Position numbers and translations under genes: made by a program. Positions 1-10,965 of a DNA stretch of 64,000 nucleotides are shown here, one piece after another. Position 1 is the stretch's first letter, and the number at the start of each line of letters is the position of its first letter. The stretch is from Gentiana macrophylla (taxonomy: Eukaryota > Streptophyta > Magnoliopsida > Gentianales > Gentianaceae): the NCBI GenBank assembly GCA_026214975.1, contig JAOBSW010000625.1, positions 1 through 64,000 on the forward strand, written 5' to 3'. Under the pieces are notes generated by a model. It ran no database searches. It was not told where the DNA came from and was given only the letters and a program-made list of their open reading frames with translations.

Positions 1-1155
1 GTTTTGTCAATCCTCACACTCAGGGCAAGGTATGCAAACTCAGGAAATCTCTATATGGCCTGAAGCAATCCCCAAGAGCCTGGTTTGGGAAACTCACTAC
101 TGTGGTCAAAGCTGCTGGATATCATCAATGCAACTCAGATCACACTATGTTTATCAAGACAACCAACCAGAGAAGGTCCATTCTTATTGTATATGTGGAT
201 GATATCATCCTTACTGGTGATGACTCCACTTAGATCCAAAATTTGAAGACCCTACTGGCAAAGGTGTTTCAAGTCAAGGATTTGGGCTATCTTAAATACT
301 TCCTTGGTATGGAAATTGCAAGAAACAACCAGGGTATCTCTATCTCTCAAAGGAAATATGTCTTGGACTCTTTGAAGGAAAGCTGGTATCTTTGAAGGGT
401 CGCAAACTCCTGTATCCCCAGAGACCCCAAGAATACCTCTATTTGCATGGTGACATTGCTGTCAGGAAGGATCAATATCAGAGACTTGTAGGGAAACTCA
501 TTTATCTATCCCATACAAGACCTGATATTGCATATGGAGTCAATCTGGTAAGCCAGTTCATGCATTGCCCTACTGAGCAACATTGGGATGTTTGTGAATG
601 CAGATCTTTGAGGTACTTGAAATCCACTCCGGCCAAGGCCTCGCATTTCACCAAGTCTCTTTGAGAGATCTATCAAGGTTTACACTGATGATCGACGGGC
701 TGGCCGCCACATATGCAGAAGGTCCACTACAAAGCATCTTGTTCTTATGTACGGGAAATCTTGTCACCTGGAGGAGCAAGAAACAACCCTCCTGTCTCTA
801 AAGATCTTGAAGTCGAACTCAGGGCATTAGTTTTGGGTATTTGTGAAGCTCTATGGATAAAAAGAGTCCCATCGAACTTTCAGAATTTATTCAAAGAACC
901 TATCACACTCTGCTTTGTGACAATAATTCACCTTATGCATGGCAGAGGATCCATCCATCATGATAAAACCAAACATGTGGACATTGATGACACTTCACGA
1001 AGGAGAAGATTGATGCCAAGATTATTCAACTCCAAGATGTTTCCTCAACATATCGAATCGTTGATATTCTCACCAAGGCCATTCCGCCACTTATGTTCAA
1101 GTAGATTTGAGTAGCAAACTTGGTCGTATAAACATATACAACCACTTTGAGGGGG
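1..1155 (+). pseudogene. Ty1/copia pol, 3' part (reverse transcriptase and RNase H)
   Basis: The window opens inside the reverse transcriptase of a Ty1/copia element. The catalytic motif YVDDIILTGDD is read at about 192-222 and is followed by the family-typical stretch VKDLGYLKYFLGMEIA. A TAG stop at about 231 and frame changes near 390-800 break the frame. Further on, a LIYLSHTRPDIAYGV block (about 490-540) and a degenerate KHVDID motif of copia RNase H (about 972-990) appear in order, so the domain order is kept though the protein is dead. A purine run (TTGAGGGGG, 1147-1155) directly precedes the LTR and is the expected polypurine tract. Gag, protease and integrase lie left of the window. 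The copia assignment is firm; the lineage within copia is not resolved. Confidence 0.9.
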
Positions 1156-1460
1156 TGTGGAAGTGTGGAAATATTACGTTACATTAGTGTAACATATTAA
1201 TTGTAAGACATATTAATTGTATTGAATAAACAATTAATATGTCATAAAGTCATAAAGTAACTCTATTTTGTCTTATTAGGTAATAGACAACTCTAGCAAT
1301 TAATACTAGCCGACTCTAGTAATTAATTGCTCTCTCCTAGCTTATACTCTACTAGGACCTTTCTCACTTACTTGTACCTATTTATACTCACTCTTTTATG
1401 ATGAATAAACTAAGTTGAAGTTTACTCAAGTATTATTTACTTTCTCAAACTCTCTTCACA
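1156..1460 (+). repeat. 3' LTR of the copia element (305 bp)
   Basis: The LTR starts TGTGGAAG directly after the polypurine tract and ends CTTCACA, giving imperfect terminal inverted repeats. It is AT-rich and has a TATTTATA-like core near 1377. The matching 5' LTR lies left of the window, so the target duplication cannot be tested. The right edge is inferred from the inverted repeat. The next bases, TTTTG at 1461-1465, would be one TSD copy. Confidence 0.7.
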
Positions 1461-1479
1461 TTTTGAATATTTGCTTGCA

Positions 1480-1485
1480 TATAAA
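1480..1485 (+). promoter_or_regulatory. TATA box for the antisense ORF
   Basis: CATATAAAGG lies 119-124 bp upstream of the first ATG of the antisense ORF and is followed by a purine-rich leader and a pyrimidine-rich stretch (about 1555-1575). It is in the right place and orientation for an independent promoter. Assignment is from sequence only. Confidence 0.4.
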
Positions 1486-1603
1486 GGAGAGAGACAGAAG
1501 TTGCAGCAGAGCCAATTTGCTACTTTCCTCACAAACTCCCAATACGCCAAGTAAGCTTCTTTCTCTTTTCTTAGTGTTCTTCATCTCTTGCTTTGATTTA
1601 TCC

Positions 1604-3854
1604 ATGTCCAGTAGTAGCGCTACAGAATATGATAGGGGTAGTGCAATGTCTTCCCATAGCCAAAATCCGGCGCCTGTCACTTCTGACCATCTTCTCCGGG
1701 AAGAATCCGGTGAGCCCACCGCCTCCTCCCCTCCTGTTCCTAATCAGCCTAAGAAGTTGGTGACCAGAATGGACGGGAAAGGTGCTAAAGGGTGCCTCAG
1801 TACTCTTTCCCTTAAAGATGTCACCAGACTTTGCCGGAGATGCAACATCGTCAATCCTCCGTTTGAAGCTCGACTTCCGTCCGGTCTCCATAAGTTTGCC
1901 AACGAGCCCCCAGAGGGATTTTACGCCGTCTACGAGAATCAGCTCGCGAGTGGATTAAGGTTTCCACTCTGCCCGCCCATCCTCGTGATTCTACACCACT
2001 ATGAGATAACCAACTTGCCCCGAATGGCGTCAGAACTCTAATGGGGTTTATCATTGCTTGTCGGATCGCGGGGGTCTGCTTTACAGTGCCTTTGTATCGA
2101 TATTACTACCAGATGGCATCCACGCCTGACAAGCTATGGTATACCTTTCAGAGGAGAACGCATCGACACGAATTCATAACCAAGGGGCCTTCTTCTCACG
2201 GGGAGTGGAAGCCTCGATTTTTCTTCCTTCGACATGGCCTGGAGAACCCCTACATAGGGCAATGGAGGTCGAGAGACGGGAAACAAGACAAACTTGGAAA
2301 AGGTCCTGTTCCTGAAGGGGCCCGACTCCTGGGTGGACATAGATTCGAGGTGGTCACTCGAGATTTGAGTCTCCTCTATGATCTGGCCCATCTAGAAGAA
2401 GCGGGGCCGATCCCCTATGTCGGCCTTCATCTTCAAGATCACGAGAACCGTAGGAACCTTTTCTTATTTGTTTGCTTTTTACATATGCTATTTGTCGAGT
2501 CTGATAACTTGTCGTTTGTTGATCAATAACTAACTTGTTACCTTCACTTTTTGCAGTGTGCAGGTTCTCCAAGGTCACCGATCCCACACGTGTTCCTGAG
2601 TCGGCGGTCGTGGCTGCTCCACCTATTGGGGGTCGGGCTACTCCTGACTTGCCTGTGGCTGAAGTCAGGACGCCTTCTTCTTCCCGAGAGGGGGGTGCCA
2701 CTCTGCCTGAACCTACCCCTGCTGCTATTGAATCAACAGTGCCGACTGGAGCGACCGAGCTACCACCGACCACCAGCGTCTTAACAGTGCATTTTGGTTC
2801 TCTACGAGATGAGGACGAGGATGAGCTGATCGATTTGACCCCTGATGTTGAGGTTAATGTCGAGGAACAAGTGCCACCGACCAAGAAGAGGCCGAATGTT
2901 ACTGATCTGGTGAAAGAGCAGCATCGCCAGTCGAAGAGGCCCAAAACTGTCGAAACTCCTATCGAGATGGAGGTCAATATAAACTGGGCCGCTGAGGACT
3001 GTGCAGCCTTGGAGGATAAGGCTTTGGCTCTGGCGGTCTGGAAGTCGAATCGTCTCGTAAGTCGATTGCATTTCCTTTCTTTAAATATTGATTTTTCTCG
3101 AGGCGTATGCCTTGTCCATTGTTTGACACTTCCTTATCTTTTGTAGAGTAACTATCTCAGTCGAGAGGCTGCCCGACGGCTGGCCAAAATGAGTGAGTCG
3201 GTCGATGATCTGCGCAAGGAAAATGGCAAGCTGTTGCGGGACATCGTTGCAAAGAATGCCGCCATCTCCGCCATGGATTCTCAGTTCGAGACGTTAAAGC
3301 GCGAGTCGGTTGCCGAGTGCCAGAAGCTGCAAGATAAGCTGACTATTGCTAAGAAAGAGCCGGATCGACTGCAGGCTGAGAGGCACGACCAAGGTAGAGA
3401 GCTGCTCAAGCTGGCTCAAGATTTCGAGAAGGTTCAAGTGTGGCACAAAGCTTCATTGGAAGATGTGGCGAGAGCTCGACATGACCGAGATGCGCTACGA
3501 GCTGAATTGGATCAAGCACGCACGCGGCTTGAGACGGCTACAACTGACGCGATTGCGGAGTATCAGAAGTCGGCCAATCTTGACGCAGACCTGGAGGTGC
3601 TCATGCGTGCATCGATGATGGGTGGCTTTACTCTGGCCATGAATCAAGTGAAGGCCGTCGTCCCGGAGTTCGACATATCGACCCTCGAGACACCGGTGTT
3701 TTATAATCCCGATTCAGAGGACATATACGACCGGAACGTCGAAGAGTTTCAAAAGTGGGAGTCTTTGGCCATCAAGTATGGTCCTTCGACCTCCGCTTCT
3801 GCTGCCGATCCGACCTCTGCCACTCCTGAGCCGACTACTGAAGCCAAACCTTGA
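1604..3854 (+). pseudogene. antisense ORF of element 1, plant transposon protein (Transposase_28-like), spliced
   Basis: A protein frame runs opposite to gag-pol in the 3' region of element 1. The first part (ATG at 1604) ends in a block typical of the plant 'putative gypsy type transposon' family (Pfam Transposase_28), including the string ASGLRFPL. A one-base frame change at 2035-2041 moves the frame to the continuation starting GFIIACRIAG. Two introns are predicted: 2450-2556 (GTAGGA to TTTGCAG) and 3057-3146 (GTAAGT to TTTGTAG). Both keep the frame, and only the spliced form reads through. The last exon (3147-3854) encodes a long coiled coil rich in Glu, Lys and Arg, then a Pro/Thr/Ala-rich tail. 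The function of this family is not known. The frame change suggests a dead copy, unless it is a sequencing error. Confidence 0.75.
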
Positions 3855-4235
3855 CCGTTGTCTTTTTAAATCTTTTGTTGATCTGTAATTTGAACTTGAG
3901 GCTTTGTAATGATTATTTTGAATCGATTTCGGCGGGTCTTTTTGACCTGGCCTTATCTTGTACTGACTTTGCTTCAACTTTTGATTTGATTTTGCAATTC
4001 GATTTTGCTATGTTTTTCTTGTCTTTTTGATATGTTGTAGTCTTCTTCTTGTCGAGCCTTTGGCTCTGTTCGCTACTTTGTTTAGTGTTTGTATTGCCCC
4101 CCCAAGTGTATTATGAACCTCAGGTTCTTATTACACTTGTGAGTTTGACTACGATCAACTTGCTTGCCTTAGTCTTTTAGCCCCCTAGGCTTACTCGACC
4201 TCCGACTGAGCGTTTTTAATTCGACTGTGTGATCT
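3855..4235. other. non-coding spacer after the antisense ORF
   Basis: This T-rich stretch follows the stop codon of the antisense ORF and probably holds its 3' UTR. No gene or clear site was seen. It runs into the 77-bp repeat array. Confidence 0.5.
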
Positions 4236-4580
4236 GTCCCCTGACCTTGGCCTTTTTCGCCCTTTGGGCTCGTTTGGCTCTCGGTTGGGACAGGTGGCCC
4301 GACTATGCGAACCGTCCTTTGTCCAGGTCTTTTTCGCCTCTTAGGCTTGTTCGAATTTCGACTGGGACAGGTGGCCCGACTATGCGAACCGTCCATTGTC
4401 CATGCCTTTTTCGCCTTCCAGGCTCATTCGGTTTTCGACTGGGACATTTGGCCCGACCATGCGAACCGTCCTTTGCTTTAGCCTCGTTTGCCTCTTGGGC
4501 TCGTTCGACTTTTAGCTTGGACCTTTGGCCCGAACCTGCAAACCGTCTCTATGCCTTTGCATTCGTCGCCCTTTAGGCTA
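4236..4580. repeat. 77-bp tandem repeat, about 4.3 copies
   Basis: The phrase TTTTTCGCC recurs at 4253, 4330 and 4407 and its diverged form at about 4484, a period of 77 bp. Each unit also holds GGCCCGACTATGCGAACCG or a variant. Copies diverge towards the right (CGAACCTGCAAACCG near 4530). The array lies between pol and the antisense ORF, in the hypervariable 3' untranslated zone of Tat elements, a region known to spawn satellite DNA in plants. Open frames through it only reflect the periodicity. Confidence 0.9.
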
Positions 4581-4825
4581 ACTTTGCTTTTGGATTTATC
4601 GAGATGTCCGACTTGCGGACTCCTCTACTCGTTGTCGATTGTTTTGCCTTTAACATTTTCTATCACATTGGACTTGTACTGTTTCAGCTATAAATCCAAA
4701 CAAACACAGAAAACATCTCGAGCAAACACAAGTTTATTAGAATACTCATAAAATTGTCTCATAGACTTATTACAAGATTTAAAACTGAAAAGTAAACAAG
4801 TTCATCAAGGCTTATCTCAAATATA

Positions 4826-7800
4826 CTATTTCCTCAGATTGTTGGCATGCCAATGTCGAGGAACCGTGGTTCCATCTGCTCGCCCAAGTTGATATGACCC
4901 TTTGGGGTGAACCTTCAGAATTTGATATGGTCCTTCCTAATTCGGGGTCAACTTTCCAATTGCCTCCTGCCGACTTGCTTCGTTCTTCCTCAGAACCAGA
5001 TCTCCGACTTTGAAGTATCTGTGTCTGACTCTCGAGTTGTAATACTGAGAGATCTTCTGTTTATACCTTGCCATTCTGGCTGAGGCTATCTCTCTTCTCT
5101 CCTCGACACCATCTCTTTCTTGTCGGAGTTCGGGGTCATTTGTCTCAATGTTATAAGCTAGAACTCAAGGAGAAGGAACACCGATCTCGGCGGGTATCAC
5201 CGCTTCGCACCCATATACCAAAGAGAAAGGAGTTTCTCCTGTCGATGAATTAGGAGCTGTCCTATACGACCATAGGATGCTCGGAAGTTGCATTGCCCAA
5301 TCTCGACCTTCTGCCTCTAGTCTTTTCTTTAACCCCAGCTTGATCTGTCGGTTAGTTTGTTCAACTTGACCGTTTGCCTGTGGGTGGGCCACTGAGGTGA
5401 ACCGCTGGTCGATATGGTATTCGCTGCACCATTCTCTAACTTTTCGATCTTCGAACTGGGTACCGTTATCCGAGATTAGAGCCTTCGGAATACCGTACCT
5501 GCATAGAATGTCGACCCACAAGAATTTTTTGATGGTAGCAGCTCAGATGTCAGGTAAAGCCTTAGCTTCGACCCATTTCGTGAAGTAGTCCACGGCAACG
5601 ACCACGTATTTGAGATTTCCCGGGGCTCGGGGTAGAGGTCCAACAATATCGACTCCCCACTGATCGAAAGGCCATGCTGACGAGATGATGTTCATGTCTT
5701 GCGCTTGTTGATGAGAGATATTATCATGAATCTGACAAGAGTTGCATTTCTGGACAAGATTATTCGCATCTCACTGCATCGACGGCCAAAAATAACTGGC
5801 TAACTTGCATTTTCGAGCTAACATTCTGGCCCCACAGTGATTCCCGCAGACTCCTCTATGAATTTCTTCTAAGAGATATTCGCCTTCAGTTTCAGAAACA
5901 CATCTTAACCATGGACTCACAAAAGATTTCCGATAGAGGATATCGTCGAAGAACGCATATCGGGCCGATTGGAGTCGAACCTTCCTGGCTTGTATCTTAT
6001 CGGATGGTAGGATTACATCTTTGAGATAAAGAGCGTCGAGTCCATCCATGTGGCTCTTCGAGTGATCGGGTGGGCCTCCGCTTCATTGTAACTCCTATCG
6101 GTCAATAACTCGACTAGAACCTTCTTACTCGAGACAAAATTCGATTCAAGCTTAGAGAGCGCATCGGCTCTTTTGTTCTGACTTCGGGGAACCTGCTCGA
6201 ATTGAACTGTCTTAAATTTAGGTATGAGACTTTGGACAGCTGCTAAGTAATTCTTCATAGTTTCTTCCTTAGCCTCATACTCCCCTTTCACATGATTTAC
6301 CACCAATTGTGAGTCGCTATACACCAACAAATCCTCGACACCCAACTTCAGTGCAAGTTTCAGACCAGTTATCATGGCTTCATACTCGGCCTCGTTGTTG
6401 TTTGCTTTAAAATCGAATCGAAGGGCGATGGGAATTCTTTCGCCTTCGGGCTTACTAGAAGGAGTCCCGCTCCCGCCTTCCTTGCTCGATGCTCCATCGA
6501 CTTAGAGAGTCCATTTCTCTTCTGGACTTTGCTTCTCTTGGTTGAGTGGATGGAGATCCCTCACTAAAAAAATCGCCAAGGCCTGTGCTTTTATCGTGAT
6601 TCGAGGGACGAACTCGATGTCGCTTGAGCCCTTTCTACCACCCATTTCGCCAATCGACTGAGGTGTCGGGCTTCGCCAAAATCTGCTTTAGTGGTTGGTC
6701 TGTGACTACCGCAATAGGATGAGCCTGAAAATAGGGCCTTAACTTTCTCGAGGCGTGAACCAGAGATAGTGCTAACTTCTCAGCTGGTGAGTACCGGATC
6801 TCGGGGCCATGCAATGCCTTGCTGACAAAATAGATTGGCACCTGGCCATGTACCCCTTCTGTGACTAGAACCGCACTCACTGCCTCCTCGCACACGGCCA
6901 AATAAACTAACAACTTCTCCCCTTCTCGAGGTGAAGTGAGGGTGGGTAACTCTGACAAATATGCTTTCAACTCCTCGAAAGCTGTCTGACATGCATCATC
7001 CCAATGGAAATGATTGGCCTTGCGAAGTATCTTGAAGAATGGTAGCGCACGCTGTGCGGATCTCGATAAGAATCTGTTGAGAGCGGCCATTCGACCGGTG
7101 AGCCTTTGCGCTTCTTTTATATTTCGAGGTTCGGGCATATTCTTCAGGGTATCGATCTTATCCGGGTTCGCTCGAATCCCGTCCTTCGAAATCATGTAGC
7201 CCAAGAACTTACCCGACCTGACTCCAAAAGTACACTTCTTCGGGTTCAACCTCATCTGTGTTTCTCGCAACACTTCAAAAACCTCTCGAGCATCGACCAA
7301 GTATTGTCTCATATATCAACTCTTGATAAGCAGGTCGTCTACATAAACCTCCATACATCTACCAATTTGCTTTGCAAAGATTTTATTGATTGCCCTCTGG
7401 TATGTTGCCCCTGCATTCTTCAGCCCGAATGGCTTGGTCACATAACAGAAGGTGCCGAATTCCGTGAAAAATGCCGTTTTCTCCGCATCTCGAGGATCCA
7501 TTAGAATCTGGTGGTATCCTTTATACGCATCTAAAAAAACCAAATACTTCAAAATCAATGGTTGAATCTACTAACCTGTCGATTTTAGGCAACGGATATG
7601 AGTCTTTCGGGCATGCTTTGTTCAAGTCTGTGAAATCCACACACATGCGCCAACTGCCATCAGGTTTCTTGACTAATACCGGGTTAGCTAGCCACTCTGG
7701 ATAGAATACCTCTCTCACTATCTGGGCTGCTAGTAGCTTGCCGACTTCCAACTCAATAGCCTCAAGTCGATCCGATGCAAAACTTCTCTTCTTCTGCTTG

Positions 7801-8596
7801 ACTGGCTTTTTAGCATGGTCAATTTTGAGCTTATGAACCGCGATGTCGGTAGACAACCCCGGCATGTCAGTGGCCTTCCAGGAAAAAATATCTTTGAACT
7901 CGATTAACAATTCGATCAGTAGCTGTTTTTCTCTTTGTGGGATCCAAATCCCAACTTGCACACATTGATCGTCCTCTCATTCCCAGAGTCGGACGTTTTC
8001 GACCGCATCACTAGAGACCCAATTCTTCTCCTCTTCTTCCTCTGGGATCAGTTCCTCGACTAAGATCTGCTGAACTGCCATCTTCCCATTCATGACAACG
8101 GAGTTACAACTCCTCACGACCTCAACATCTCCCTTTACATCGTGGGAACCGTTCCTGGTTGGAAACTTCATGCTATTATGAAAAGTCGAGATGATAGCTC
8201 GAGGATCGAAGAGCGCTGGTCGTCCCAAGATAACATTATAAGCAGAGGGAGCTTTGACCACCACATAGCTTAATTCAAGTGTTCTTCCTTTCTCTCCATC
8301 CCCAACTGTCGTGAGTAACTTTATCGAGCCCATAGGATGAACTGCTTGCCCCGTAAATCCAAACAAAGGGGTGCTATGGGAGCTAGGTCTTTCTCCTTCA
8401 ACTTCATCTCTTGAAAAGCCGAGTGATATAAGATATTTACCGCACTTCCGTTATCGATACAGACTCTTGATATACGGGCTCGGCTAATCACGGCCTTGAT
8501 AACTAACCCTTCACTATGACTCCTCGACTTTGGGATATCATCGCGAGGGCCGTACCCGACTTCCGTCGTGAATCTGAGCTGCTTGCGCTCTCTCAA
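4826..8596 (-). pseudogene. element 1 protease-RT-RNase H-second RNase H-integrase polyprotein
   Basis: Domains read on the minus strand in order. Protease has the active-site string CIDNGSAVNIL (about 8450). RT has the palm motif YVDDLL (about 7333-7345) and FLDAYKGYHQ upstream. RNase H contains PIYFVSKAL and AEKLALSLVHASRKLRPYF. The second, archaeal-type RNase H (about 6400-6120) includes YSDSQLVVNHV and ADALSKLES. Integrase has an HHCC-type finger (about 5900-5780), then the core with SDNGTQF (about 5460), and a C-terminal domain ending at a TAG (4826-4828). Breaks: a frameshift near 8350, a TGA at 7977, a frameshift near 7550, a stop at 7316, and decay at 6640-6400. Two RNase H domains place it in the Tat clade. 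It follows gag in the same frame, separated by one TAG. Confidence 0.92.
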
Positions 8597-8611
8597 GCTA
8601 CCAGCTGGCTC

Positions 8612-10288
8612 CTAACTGTCTTGGTCTTTGTCGCTCTCCCCAGGACCGAAGATCGTACTAACATAATTAACTGGTCGATTATCTTCGTACCTATCTCGAC
8701 CAAAGTTGTCTCTGTTATTTCCATTCCGACATGGAGATCGATTCCTCTGAGGTGATCGATCTCTCCGTCTCTGTGCGTCTCGACCTCGACCCCTATCTTG
8801 ATCAAAGTTTTTTCTTTTAAATTCTCCACGGCCTATGGGCCCATCATAGCGAGATCTGTCAACAACTTCGTCCAGCTTCCCTTCCTGGATGCAGACGTCA
8901 ATGTCTTTTTTCAAGTCGATACAATCCTCTGTTGTATGACCTATGTCTTCATGAAAGTCACAGTACTTTCTTGCATTCCTCTTTTCTCGAGGTTTCTTCA
9001 ACGGTGGCGGTTTCTTCGCCAAGTTCTTTGAAAGCATGATCGATAACACCTCGGCTCGAGATCGATTGAGTGGAATAAAATATTTATCACGCGTGGGTCC
9101 CTTCTTGCCCCCACGGTATAAGGCGGGTGTTTCGATACGATCCCAGACAGACGGCTTACTGTCGATGTCCTGTCTCTTGGATTGGTTCCGGTTCGGACCT
9201 CGATTGTCCTTTTTGGAATCCATCCAGTCGGATTGGGTGTGCCTTCGCACTGCCTCCTCCCCTTGACAGAATCGATGCACCACATTAACACACTCATCCA
9301 CGGCGTGGGGGACATCTCTGCTCAACTTCATATATAACTTTGTATTATGCATTTCACGAGCAGCGTGATCGTGAAGTCGATCACCGGCATCTTTGACCTG
9401 CATGGCCTCCAGATTAAACATCTTCAAATACTCCATTACCATTTCATCTTTTTGCTGCCTCACGTTCATGAGGTGCGTGGCACTCAGATGAAACTTCTTG
9501 TTCACTATGAACGCATCCCGGAACTTGTGAGCGAGCATGGAAAAACTGGAGATCGACCCCGGCCGTAGCTTCGTGAACCATTCCCTTGCTCGACCTACGA
9601 GTAGTGTTTCGAATGCCCGACATCGCATTGCGTCAGGTGCTCCATCTAATCTCATCTGAGATAGATATCTGTGGAGATGGTCCTTTGGGTCGGTGGTACC
9701 ATCGTATGGCTCTATCTTCGGTATCTTAAACCCCTTGGGTTTAGGAAAACTCTCTATCTCCTTCGTGAAGGGAGATTCTAACAATAACGAAACCTGGTTC
9801 TTTCCTAGAATAACATTCAGTTCCTCCCTGACGCTATCATCATCCATTTTCTGGTGCTTTTGATGGATCTCGCGCCTCTTCCTTTCCACGGAGCTAGAGG
9901 ACGCACTGACTTCGTCTCCAGGAGTCTGTTTAGGCTTGTCCGCTGCATCTTTCCGACCTCCTTCTGCCGTGGCATCATTCTGGGCAGCGGCCGCTTGTCT
10001 TTGTGCCATAACTGCCTCTGCTATAATCTTGGACATCACCTCCAGGTCTGCCCCTGCTAATTGATCCACAAGCGCTCGATATTCTGGAGCAAGAGCTTGC
10101 TTCTCTTGCTGGGGGTTTCCCTGGATAAGATCCAAGACCGGATCTTTTCCTCCCTGCTTTCCCTGTTGAGGATCTTGCTGAACGAGATCCAAGGCTGGAT
10201 ATTTTTCTCCTTGCGTATCGGGATCGATCGGCTCATTGATCTGGGAGCCTTGATCAGCGGCTTTGGATGCAGATTTTCTGGGAGGCAT
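8612..10288 (-). CDS. element 1 Gag (558 codons, intact frame)
   Basis: An uninterrupted Gag frame of a Tat-type gypsy. The start MPPRKSASK is 30 bp downstream (minus strand) of the primer binding site. The N-terminal 170 residues are Gln/Asp/Lys-rich and low in complexity. The retrotransposon Gag core (about residues 185-360) includes IEPYDGTTDPKDHLHRY and GRAREWFTKLRPGSI. A zinc knuckle of the form C-x2-H-x4-H-x4-C follows (YCDFHEDIGHTTEDC, about residue 440), then an Arg/Asp-rich tail. Gag forms the particle and binds element RNA. The frame ends in a TAG (8612-8614); protease continues in the same frame at once, so this stop is either natural gag termination with read-through or a mutation. 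This is the best-preserved frame in the window and suggests fairly recent activity. Confidence 0.9.
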   Translation of the reverse strand: MPPRKSASKAADQGSQINEPIDPDTQGEKYPALDLVQQDPQQGKQGGKDPVLDLIQGNPQQEKQALAPEYRALVDQLAGADLEVMSKIIAEAVMAQRQAAAAQNDATAEGGRKDAADKPKQTPGDEVSASSSSVERKRREIHQKHQKMDDDSVREELNVILGKNQVSLLLESPFTKEIESFPKPKGFKIPKIEPYDGTTDPKDHLHRYLSQMRLDGAPDAMRCRAFETLLVGRAREWFTKLRPGSISSFSMLAHKFRDAFIVNKKFHLSATHLMNVRQQKDEMVMEYLKMFNLEAMQVKDAGDRLHDHAAREMHNTKLYMKLSRDVPHAVDECVNVVHRFCQGEEAVRRHTQSDWMDSKKDNRGPNRNQSKRQDIDSKPSVWDRIETPALYRGGKKGPTRDKYFIPLNRSRAEVLSIMLSKNLAKKPPPLKKPREKRNARKYCDFHEDIGHTTEDCIDLKKDIDVCIQEGKLDEVVDRSRYDGPIGRGEFKRKNFDQDRGRGRDAQRRRDRSPQRNRSPCRNGNNRDNFGRDRYEDNRPVNYVSTIFGPGESDKDQDS

Positions 10289-10317
10289 CGTGTTCTTGCG
10301 TATTCAATCAATAGAAA

Positions 10318-10337
10318 GGCCCTCCTTCTAGCGCCAA
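10318..10337 (-). other. primer binding site of element 1
   Basis: On the minus strand TTGGCGCTAGAAGGAGGG follows the CA end of the 5' LTR at once. TGGCGC at this spot is usual for plant Tat/Athila gypsy elements. The exact tRNA was not determined. Confidence 0.7.
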
Positions 10338-10529
10338 TGACGATGACAAATTATGTCACCTTGAATAATCCGGGCCCTAATTAAATCTAGTGATGAACAG
10401 GCACAAAACCCTAATGCCTAATGTAACGTGATGGTGGATTTTTGCGGCAGAGTCTAAGACTGTATCTTAGATTGCCTACGTATCCTGTTAGGTTCCAGGA
10501 ATCAAGCCTTACGTAGTTCTGGATTGGGG

Positions 10530-10537
10530 TATTTATA
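10530..10537 (-). promoter_or_regulatory. TATA box of element 1 LTR
   Basis: TATAAATA on the minus strand, in GC-richer context (ATTATAAATACCCC), about 195 bp before the end of the LTR. This fits the U3/R boundary. Confidence 0.6.
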
Positions 10538-10731
10538 ATGACAACACACCGCCAAACCCTAATAATAGGTCGGCTTATGTTATTGTCATATTTACCCTTT
10601 AATGGGCCTTAAACCCTTGCCCAAGCTATCGCTGTTAATGGGCTTGGACAGCTGGTGCGGACTCTGTCCTCGATGTCGATACTTCTGACCTACGGTGATC
10701 GACTCTAGGCTCGTTGTCCTACATCGCTAGC

Positions 10732-10965
10732 GGTGTGGTGGGGTGGTAGGTCGCCCTGCATCGCTCAATAGTCGACCGTCGTAGCACGGAATCTACTAGA
10801 TGGCCTTAGCCTCGAACCTGGCATCGGACATGAATACCTTGGTGTTTTGCTAGCTGGTGTGGACTGGTCGTCCTGCACTGCTCGATAGTCGACCGTCGTA
10901 GCCTGGAATCTACTAGATGGCCTTAGCCTCGAACCTGGGCATCGACATGAATACCTTGGTGTTTT
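10732..10965. repeat. 117-bp direct tandem duplication in the element 1 LTR
   Basis: Two neighbouring copies share long identical blocks, for example AGTCGACCGTCGTAGC and GAATCTACTAGATGGCC, with matching points 117 bp apart (10755 and 10872). It lies upstream of the TATA box in U3. A minus-strand frame across it only mirrors the repeat. Confidence 0.9.

Noticed and set aside
4169..4576. Frames on both strands with repeated amino-acid blocks
   Set aside because: They mirror the 77-bp tandem repeat. 77 is not a multiple of three, so the frame changes in each copy.
4236..4580. Possible CRISPR-like array
   Set aside because: The units are contiguous with no unique spacers, and the setting is a plant retrotransposon.
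4826..10288. Integrated pararetrovirus (caulimovirus)
   Set aside because: Integrase, LTRs and the gypsy domain order are present and no movement-protein frame was seen. It is an LTR retrotransposon.
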